DNA of 64,000 nt from Tipula vernalis (taxonomy: Eukaryota; Arthropoda; Insecta; Diptera; Tipulidae): contig OY282560.1 of NCBI GenBank assembly GCA_958295665.1, positions 28,323,992 through 28,387,991 of the forward strand, given 5' to 3'. Below the pieces are notes generated by a model. The model was not told the origin of the DNA. It ran no database searches and saw nothing but the letters and a program-made list of their open reading frames with translations. Below are positions 57,481-64,000 of this stretch, piece after piece. How positions within the stretch are numbered: the stretch's first letter is position 1; each line of letters begins with the position of its first letter. A program made the position numbers and the translations under genes.

Positions 57481-57624
57481 TTTTTTTTTTTTTTTGCAAT
57501 GTAATGTAGAATTTTTAAAATTGTAACCAGATTTTTTTTTTTTAAGTTGGTAAATAAATAAAGCTAACAATATTTTCAATATTAATAAATAAATCAAATA
57601 CAGAGAAGGTGAATATTTACGTAC

Positions 57625-57958
57625 CTTGGATTATCCTTTACAAACGGTTTAAGGAAACCCTTAGTTGCGCTCCCACTTTTTTTTCTGTTTAACTCGGAAA
57701 ACTGTTCTCTCAATCGTTTCCGTTTTTTTTTTTGGCATACATCAGCTTAAAATTGAAAAAATTGGTTAATTATCTTAATATACATATGTAGAAGTATGTA
57801 TATACCATAAACTCACCTGGAATTCGAATTTCTAAACCAATTTCATTTTATAATTGTGTCCTGAACGCATCATTTTTGTATAATGTATGTATCACATCAT
57901 ACAATATACGCCTTTTCTCCACCGCCCTAACCAATTTTTTGTCGGCAATATTATCCAT
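57625..57958 (-). pseudogene. MADF-domain protein gene of the Harbinger element, partial
   Basis: From an ATG at 57958 the minus strand reads MDNIADKKLVRAVEKRRILY and DVIHTLYKND. This is a MADF-domain start (L-V-x-A-V-x-x-R-x-x-L-Y-D). After an in-frame stop (TQL, stop, NEIGLEIRIP) comes a donor G|GTGAGT (57816-57811). A 71-bp intron ends in TTTTAAG (57746). Exon 2 then reads KRLREQFSELNRKKSGSATK and LKPFVKDNPR before a second donor, GTACGT, at 57624. PIF/Harbinger elements carry such a Myb/MADF-like partner protein that brings the transposase to the nucleus and the element ends; here it is divergently placed. Further exons were lost where the LINE inserted. Confidence 0.75.
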
Positions 57959-58274
57959 ATTAATTCTTTGTATATCACTTACAAGCACAGATGTAGCAAT
58001 TGTGTAATTTTTATGTGTATGTGTAAACCGTCACGGGAAAGATAAAGTTGGTTCATGTCTCGACGTGTAGCGTGTGCCGTGTGACGAATGTCAAAAAATT
58101 CATTTCTAATTAGCTAGAAGCTCCCGTCACACGTCGCACGTCGCGTATGTAAATCAACCTTTAACAATGTAAAACCAACGCACGTTCAATGTTTTAGTAA
58201 ACTGTATATACGTGACGTCTCTTGACTTGAAGCCATACTGACGTTGTCAAATGGCAACGCGGGGCTGATTCGGG

Positions 58275-60900
58275 TATTATTGTATTATTAACCTAGTCCT
58301 AAGGTGTGTAGTGCTTATTTCACCTATAATATACCTTCCACAGATACCGATCACAGAGACGTAGTCCTACGTGAAAATTCGAAAATTAAAATCAGAAAAT
58401 ACATTTTATCCGACACATTACAGTCTCACATTTTTTTTTTAGACTAAGACAAGGTGAACAAGAAAAATGTTTTAAATTTGCAAAGAATCCTTTGACCTGG
58501 TGTAATATGTCGCAAAAATATGATTTTCTGATTAACTTACAATGGCTTAGAACAAATACTTCCATAGTTTTCGGAAGGACTCGTCCTAGCTAGATATAAT
58601 CCGGTCAAATGTATTCCGGAAAGTTATTTTTGGACTTTGAATTTTTTTTGGTTCACCCAGTACTAAAATTTATACTGTAAAATCCCGTAATACTTGCATC
58701 CAAATCACCAAATTAAAGTTAACAATAAAATAGTTAACGTTGTTTCATAAAAATCTTTAATTAATGTATAGGGGAGGTCACGTTCATCAGAGGAAGCATT
58801 TTGAACTCTCGGAGCACAAAATCTCTCAGTCAATATATGACCCATATATAGGACGAACTTCATAGGAAAATCTACATATATAATCATGACCTAAATCAAA
58901 ATCTCCAATTTATTAAAAGACTTCGACATAAACCCCAATTCATTATACATTTATTACACAAAACAAATGACCTTTATATAAAAGAACGACAAAATTTTGC
59001 CATGAATGTCAAATCCATAACAAAACCACATCTGTTACTTTATCTGTATATCATGAATTTACATATATGCAGTATGTATTTTTATGTTTGTACAACATAG
59101 CTATCTAATAATAGATTGTACATTATATGTGGTAGACGCAATTAGATTGATTACAATTTAGTACAGCTTAACAGAATTACAAAAAAAAAATCAAATAGAA
59201 AATACTGATAATCGACAATCGATAATAAAAATGTCGAGATAAGAAAATTCCATTTAATTTTATTTTAGTAATTAAACATTGATTAAATCAATTCCGTATG
59301 TCTGCAAAAAACATTCGTCGTGTACAAAACAAAAACTCAACAGAACAACTTGGTTTTGTTTTAGTTTTTATTTGTTTTCCGCCAATAATCATCTAAATAA
59401 AAACATAAACTTTTGATTATAATTAAGCTTACCACAATCAGACTTCCATATTTTCTCATTACTTATTCCAAAAATTAACTTTTCCGCAATATATGTATTT
59501 CATCAAACTAGAAAACCAACTTTCAACAACAACAAAAATTGAATTAAAAATATACGGCTTTTTCCGGAATGACGTCATTTAAAATAAAATAAAACTATAA
59601 TTTATATATGTTTGTATGTATGTATGTCGATACGTATATAAAGAGAATTATGCTTAACAACATAACAAGTGTAAAACTAAAATAACTTTTCACCTATTTC
59701 ACCACTCTCGTCGCGCATAACAACAACCCAATTTAAAATTAAATTAAACTAATTTTAGAAAATACGACAATCCTGTTCTATTTATATATAAATACAAAAA
59801 AAAATGTTGTTGCTTTTTTGTTGTTGTTTCTATATGAGAAAATCTTGGCCGACAACAATAACAAAATAAAGCGCTTTATGAAAAGCTTACGTACGAAAAG
59901 AAAAAAAAGTTAGACAAAAACTGTTCGAGATAAAAAAAAAGAAAAATCGAAAAAGGGATGCGGCTAACACAACGACGATACATACTCGTGAAGATATAAA
60001 TCATCAAAAATATAACACGAGAGTTGGTTACAGCAGCATCATCGTCATTGCACAGATTTTTCTCAATTTCTCGATGTAACAGTATATGGGTGTGTGTGTA
60101 GCTATCGCGATATAAATAAAGTAAATCCTAATTGTTTTGATACTTACTCGTACTCTGTAGATTTTTTTTGTTGTTTTTATTCGTATGACGTAAAACTTTT
60201 GAATACAAAACGACACAAAAAAATGTGTGCTATCGATTTAAATGCGAATTTTGTGTTTCAACATTTTGTTGTCGTACATGTCATTTGTGATCGAGCTTTA
60301 ATGTTTGAATGAGTGTTGTAAGAGTAATGAGAGTGTAAGCTCACGATAGTAATTCATCACGAGCCAATTATGCTATCGTCCGTACAAAATAGTCAAAACG
60401 GGAAGTATCTCAAGTACAGTGACGGCGATATCGCCCAGCAAATAAGGTTGCAAGTGTATTAACCCAGAAAACGGGTAAATCCCTTTTAAAATTCCAAACC
60501 ATTTCGGAACAGATCGTTTTGGCACGATTCCACTCTAAATTCAGAAATGTCACTGTTATATAATGTTACGGTAGTCCCTACTGAACCTTACCTAGATACG
60601 GAGCAAAAATAGACAGCAGTCATCAGAGTCCCTGTTATGAACCAAATACCAGCTTTCTCTGGATTTAGGACATAAATAAATAACCGCCTCCCGAACACCA
60701 AAGTTCTATAGAGCTTGTATCGTTTCTTATTTCTTCAACTATCAACAATTCATTTCGGCGCAGAAAATCTGGATTTAGGCCGAACAGGTCATATACCGAT
60801 TAAATAAACACCCTCATAATTATTGTTGAATGGGTCTGTGAAATGGAGGTCTGCCCTTTTAAAAAAAAATACGGAAATCGCCAATGAAATCAAAAATGGC
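58275..60900. other. AT-rich sequence outside the nest, no gene seen
   Basis: Right flank of the piggyBac element. From 58900 to 60400 the texture (ATGTATGTATGT, A runs, TTGTTGTTG words) resembles 12000-14800 and 38700-40200 and may be host DNA. The short open frames present show no motifs. Confidence 0.4.
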
Positions 60901-61129
60901 CACTAATTGTAATTGTATTCGTGAAAAAACAATTTTTTCAACGTTTTGAAAGTCCCTAACAAAATGTCCGTCCTTCTGTCCGTCTGGCTGAATGTCTGGA
61001 TGTTGGGTATACCAGCGATATCTCGAGAATGGCTTTCCAAAATAGGATTAATTTTTTCGCCAATCTGTTTCTATGATCAATCGATAAGCTTTTGGAAGCT
61101 GTACGTTAAGAAGATCGGGTCCGGCTATT
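60901..61129. other. Non-coding, CCGTCCTTCTGTCCGTCTG patch
   Basis: A GTCCGTC-rich patch at 60966-60990 runs directly into the G/T minisatellite. Short pyrimidine-rich GTCCGTC runs occur in many insect transposons, but the family is not identifiable here. Confidence 0.35.
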
Positions 61130-61890
61130 CGGTTTGACCCAAAACCACCAGGTTTGAGGATTGAATTGGTCGTTGAGTTTGTGGTTGAGCTGGGAGTTGA
61201 GTTTGGTTCCATGACGGGTTGAATTGGGGTTGAGTTGGGGTTGAGTTGGAGGTTGGTTATAGGGTTTAGTGAGCAGCTCAGCATTTGTTTATATATATGC
61301 TGGTTTGAGGATAGGGTTCGGGGTTGAGTTGATGGTTCCATTTGCGGATTGAGATGGGGTTGAGGTAAAGTTGAGTTGGGGTTGGGTTAGGGTTAATAGT
61401 GAGCAGTGCAACTGGAGATTAATTTGTGGGGTGAGAAAGAGTTGAGTTGCGGTTGAGTTGAGTTGCAGGTAGTTGAGTAAGATTCAGCGGTTGAGTTGGG
61501 AATTTATTTTGGCTTGTTTTGAGAGTTAATTCGGGGTCACTGTCGATTTAGAGATTAAGTAGGGCGTTCAGTTTGAGGTTGACTTGAGGACTGAATTGTT
61601 ACCTTTCAAAAATCAGTTGGGAATTTATTTGGGGCTTCACTTGATATAAGAGTCGGAAGTTAGCTAGACTTGTTCTGTATTGAGTTTATCTATGCAAGTC
61701 GTTTTTCGGACGTTCAGTTAAGAGTTGAGTTGTTGTCGAGTAGGACATTGAGTTCAGTTGGAGATCTGTTTGGGGGTTGAGTCGAAGATTTAGGTGGATA
61801 TAATATTGACTTTAGTTCATTTACTCATCATTTGGTGGTTGATTTAAAAGTTGATTTGGGGTTAGTTTGGCGATTAATTTGGTTGATTGC
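61130..61890 (+). repeat. G/T-strand minisatellite, GGTTGAGTTGG units
   Basis: About 760 bp on the plus strand are dominated by variants of GGTTGAGTTGGGGTTGAGTTG, GGGTTGAG and GAGTTTGGGG, with decay towards the right. One internal stretch (GGTTAGGGTTAATAGTGAGCAG near 61385-61406) and the GTGAGCAGCTCAGC near 61269 break the pattern. A and C are scarce on this strand, so the array is strongly strand-asymmetric. An open frame on the minus strand (61341-61048) gives a Thr/Ser/Asn/Pro-rich peptide that simply reflects the repeat. Confidence 0.8.
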
Positions 61891-63982
61891 GTTGGGATTG
61901 TGTTGTGTTAAGAGATTCAGTTAGGGATACAGTTTTGAACTGTGTTAAATTTCAAGATCGAAGTGCTGACTACCTCCTGAGTTTACGACCATATTACTGT
62001 AGTTCAACAATAACATTGAACTTTAAAATGGACGATCAACTGTCTGTGCTCCAGAATACCACATTGGGCAGGATTATTGCCGAAAAATCGTCGTCCCGTT
62101 CGAATTCCGCCAATGCTGCTATTTGGTCGTCGAGGATCCGAACGCGTTGAGAAATTAAATTGAGAAATGTTGGGACATCGAAGTTGGTTACGCTGATGAC
62201 TTGTTGACCGTTTCAAAGTCAATTGCTGCTGCAACAACGTACTTCAATTTGGTGGTATAATATTAAGGAAATGATGTGCTAACGTACCTGAGATCATCAA
62301 AGACTTCCCACATGAATTCATCAGGTTGTCTATTAACATTAATAGAAGCGCCTGGATAGAAACACTTTAAATATGGTGACATCATTGCTCATGTTTGCTC
62401 AATATTTGCACAAATCGCCTAAGTTTATGATCCGCTCAGATTTGGGGCTCGCTTCCACAATATCCAAATACTTATTGGAGAATGCGAGAGAGTCTCATTG
62501 TTCTGACAAACAAGAAGACAACGCAAAACCAAAATTTCAAAGCCCTTCGAACTTTTTATTGATTTAGGAAAGGAAACGGAAAACATTTGCTTTTAATCGA
62601 ATCACTGCCGTGCAAAAATTTTCGAAACCGGAAAATTGGCTTTACATACCAATCGAAAGCAAGATATCTGGACTGACAAGTAGTCGACAAAGAAAAAGAA
62701 ATTTCCTGTTGACTTCATGGGATTGGAAAGAAACCTTTCGCTGTGAAAGAGCCATCGTCCACATCATTCGAGTAAGTAGTTTAGCCTTAATCGCACCACT
62801 ATCTTACCCTTTAACTCGAAAGATCCAATCCTATTACCTTGTTTACACAAACTTAGAGTAACATTTCTCAATTTCCATCACAGGAAACTACTCCTTCAAG
62901 CAAAGTCCAAGGTTTTTTTTAAAATTCATTATTGGTTTTTGTTTGAAAGGAACAACGGTGTGCAAGGAGTGTTCCAAGAATGCAACAAATGTTTTCTTGT
63001 TCTATCAATTTCCATGACGCGACAATTGGGAAATTTACCAGTACCATTTTTCAAGTGGACAAAACCATCAGAAAATTTCAGTCGTGCATTTGGTACTCCA
63101 AATTAAACAAACACAACGTACTGCCGTTCTAAGACAATACAAGGCAATTTAGTGACCATGGTAATCCTTTTGTGGTATTTGTGCCCTCCCTGATGAACAT
63201 ATTCAGTAATTTGGAGAAATAATACAATAAAGGCAGCTTTCATGTTCCAACAATTCTAGTTTTGGAGCGGACAGGTTTATGTTGCAGAACCCATCCATAT
63301 CGACGTTCGATGACGATACTGCAACTATGAATTTTCCTACGCAATGGAATCCTTTTCGAACCGAGTTCTGCCGATGTGTTATAAACTTACCGGCAAACGC
63401 ACATACGTTTTCATGTTAGTTAAAAAGTTTGGGTATCCACTTCAACTAAAAATGAGTTTAGCAATATATGATGGCATTCAAAAGCTTCGCTACCTTCGTA
63501 CGTGGACGATACCAACAACTGATATGAATAATTCAAAAATAATGTTATCAGGACATGTTTTCATTTTGATCATGCCCGATTTTAATTACATACTAAACAC
63601 GGTTATTTAATTAATTAGTAAAATTTATTATTTAATTTGATTTAATGACTTTAATTTTGTTTATTTAAAAATGAAGTGATTTTATAGTGATTTTATTTTT
63701 TTTAAGAATTAGTTTAATATAACTCAATTTACTTTTATTTTGCACCACTCAAAAATACCGACGACACATATTTAACAACGGAAACTCGGTCGATGTTCCA
63801 TTCCGACTTTGCGAAAACACATGAAAAAATTGAGGTGTGGCCAACACACGACTTTCTTTTACGAACAGAGAATTTTGAGAAATTTTATTTTTTTCTTAAT
63901 TTTTGGAAACATTTTGTATTAAATAGATTTTTGTAAACCTTATACTTTTTAAGATATTTGCAAAACAAATTTTCTGGACCAA
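61891..63982. other. No gene assigned; protein-like debris
   Basis: Slightly GC-richer than elsewhere, with several short open frames on the plus strand (62034-62150, 62373-62567, 62610-62861, 63344-63610). The last one reads NRVLPMCYKLTGKRTYVFML, which faintly resembles a Mutator-like transposase P-L-x-Y-x-L-x-x-K-T motif. That is not enough to name it. The region is probably old transposon material. Confidence 0.35.
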
Positions 63983-63998
63983 GGAAGTGGCCACTTCC
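63983..63998. repeat. 16-bp palindrome GGAAGTGGCCACTTCC at the window edge
   Basis: The sequence is its own reverse complement. Its right part, GTGGCCACTTCCGG (63987-64000), also occurs at 29379-29392. It may be the start of a transposon end that continues outside the window. Confidence 0.5.
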
Positions 63999-64000
63999 GG

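Larger units (their letters stand above)
54690..57590 (+). mobile_element. LINE of the GVPQGSHLG lineage, innermost of the nest
   Basis: It lies between Harbinger transposase sequence on the left and the MADF gene on the right. It runs from about 54690 (NQAAVLALSKFRNPKIQLL, perhaps the ORF1 end or ORF2 start) to an A-rich 3' end at GGTAAATAAATAAAGC (about 57560-57590). Its 3' UTR includes T runs at 57479 and 57533. The orientation is plus, opposite to the copy at 8060-10990. Target duplications were not identified, so boundaries are good to some tens of bases only. Confidence 0.75.
53779..58160 (+). mobile_element. PIF/Harbinger element, interrupted by a LINE
   Basis: The ends are inverted repeats: AGGTTGATTTACATATGCGG then CGTGCGACGTGTGAC at 53779, and the complement of the right end, AGGTTGATTTACATACGCGA then CGTGCGACGTGTGACGGG, ending at 58160. 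TTAA flanks both sides (53775-53778 and 58161-58164). Harbinger elements duplicate a 3-bp TWA, which fits inside this. It contains the two genes expected of PIF/Harbinger, a transposase (plus) and a MADF-domain DNA-binding protein (minus), in opposite orientation. Without the LINE it is about 1.5 kb, shorter than autonomous relatives, in part because the transposase has an internal deletion. Confidence 0.85.
51740..58274 (-). mobile_element. piggyBac-type element, interrupted by a Harbinger element
   Basis: The left end is TTAA (51736-51739) followed by CCCGAATCAGCCCG. The right end is the inverted CGGGGCTGATTCGGG, ending at 58274. CCC...GGG ends and a TTAA target are the marks of piggyBac. 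On the right the TTAA is not intact (TATT follows). Both ends carry a sub-terminal palindrome, GTTGCCATATGGCAAC at 51872-51887 and GTTGTCAAATGGCAAC at 58243-58258, each followed by GC-GGGCTGA. Without the inserted Harbinger element it is about 2.1 kb, a normal size for piggyBac, and it encodes a broken transposase on the minus strand. Confidence 0.8.

Noticed and set aside
61048..61341. Thr/Ser/Asn/Pro-rich minus-strand frame, mucin-like
   Set aside because: Direct product of the GGTTGAG minisatellite; no signal peptide or conserved part.

Overview
This window reads as AT-rich insect genomic DNA, most likely a higher fly. That is an inference from the base composition, very long A and T runs, recurrent ACATAC and TACTCGTA words, and the mix of transposable elements. 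I see no complete host protein gene and no rRNA or free-standing tRNA gene. The only host-like coding signal is a candidate short first coding exon at 14787-14845 that runs open into a consensus splice donor (AAAG|GTAAGT), behind about 2.8 kb of A/T-run-rich sequence. If it is real, everything to the right could be a large first intron filled with transposons.

Layout: a purine-strand tract (67-560); a Jockey-type endonuclease/RT fragment (1440-2520, minus); a degraded CR1-group-like LINE with ORF1, endonuclease and RT remnants (3200-5560, minus); diverged ~410-bp repeats (6450-7270); a DNA transposon with ~110-bp terminal inverted repeats (7539-11253) that hosts a LINE (8060-10990, minus); a gypsy/mag-type LTR element with a 93-bp LTR, tRNA-Leu-like primer site, protease-RT-RNase H-integrase and no gag body (15232-18827, minus); a spliced DUF4218/DUF4806 transposon gene remnant (19500-20490); diverged repeats; a foldback of ~17-bp units next to a hAT transposase (24389-26490); a Tc1/mariner fragment (27140-27640); and a degenerate higher-order repeat field (32930-35420).

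From 36 kb on: a LINE RT tail (35985-36300); a Tc1 fragment, a tRNA-derived SINE with a perfect 13-bp target duplication, and a 0.93-kb foldback (40325-42127); an RT fragment (42560-43290); a palindromic hAT-like end; a MITE inserted in one of two copies of a dispersed repeat (44065-45320); a broken LINE (46520-48710); and a perfect 66-bp inverted repeat (49493-49662). The most informative structure is a three-level nest: a piggyBac element (51740-58274) holds a PIF/Harbinger element (53779-58160) with its transposase and its divergent MADF-protein gene, and that in turn holds a LINE (about 54690-57590). A G/T-strand minisatellite follows (61130-61890).

Every recognisable transposon gene carries stops, frameshifts or deletions of catalytic segments, so none of these copies should be autonomous. 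The nest and the insertion of elements into elements give a relative order of arrivals. No new host defence or catalytic system was found. The structures most worth a second look are the perfect hairpin, the two foldbacks, the SINE family and the unclassified DNA transposon at 7.5-11.3 kb.
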